Shown here in pieces: positions 5,762 through 5,788 of a stretch of DNA of 5,788 nt. Under the pieces are notes generated by a model. It was given only the letters and a program-made list of their open reading frames with translations, did no database searches and had not been told where the DNA came from. This stretch comes from an uncultured Flavobacteriaceae bacterium (GTDB lineage: Bacteria; Bacteroidota; Bacteroidia; Flavobacteriales; Flavobacteriaceae): NCBI GenBank assembly GCA_938018045.1, contig CALIIP010000161.1:1-5788 (forward strand), read 5' to 3'. A program made the position numbers and the translations under genes. Every line of letters begins with the position of its first letter. Within the stretch, counting starts at the first letter, position 1.

Positions 5762-5788
5762 ATATTTTTTTGTATTTTTATTCATTAC

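Overview
The window is AT-rich and its protein families, two promoters of the Bacteroidota type (TTG, 19-nt spacer, TAnnTTTG), lipoprotein signals with C-S-K-D-E sequence, and lack of clear Shine-Dalgarno sites all point to a marine Flavobacteriia-like bacterium that degrades algal polysaccharide. Genus cannot be told from the sequence.

All genes are on the minus strand, so transcription runs from high to low coordinates. At the far right lies a tRNA-Gln(UUG) with its own promoter and a strong intrinsic terminator (about 5602-5761). A roughly 260-base AT-rich spacer follows and ends in a promoter whose -7 element overlaps the first of two TGGTAAACCA operator-like repeats (5364-5414). From there a very tight operon runs leftward: a surface lipoprotein alginate lyase of family PL7 (4415-5341), a second lipoprotein with two consecutive PL7 catalytic domains (2361-4412), a gluconokinase fused to 6-phosphogluconate dehydrogenase (465-2351), and the first 152 codons of a divergent Nramp-fold membrane transporter (458 to beyond base 1). 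Gaps between genes are 2, 9 and 6 bases.

The first two genes would cut alginate outside the cell. The third would take gluconate to ribulose 5-phosphate with release of CO2 and NADPH in the cytoplasm. The fourth has the Nramp scaffold, but the residues aligned with the metal-binding DPGN motif of TM1 and the acidic residues of TM3 are missing, so it is probably not an ordinary Mn/Fe importer. The unusual point of the window is this coupling: an alginate-lyase operon, with operators resembling those of hexuronate GntR-family regulators, co-transcribed with a bifunctional gluconate enzyme and a transporter of unknown substrate. The usual alginate pathway genes (DEH reductase, KDG kinase, KDPG aldolase, SusC/SusD) are not in this window and may lie beyond it.
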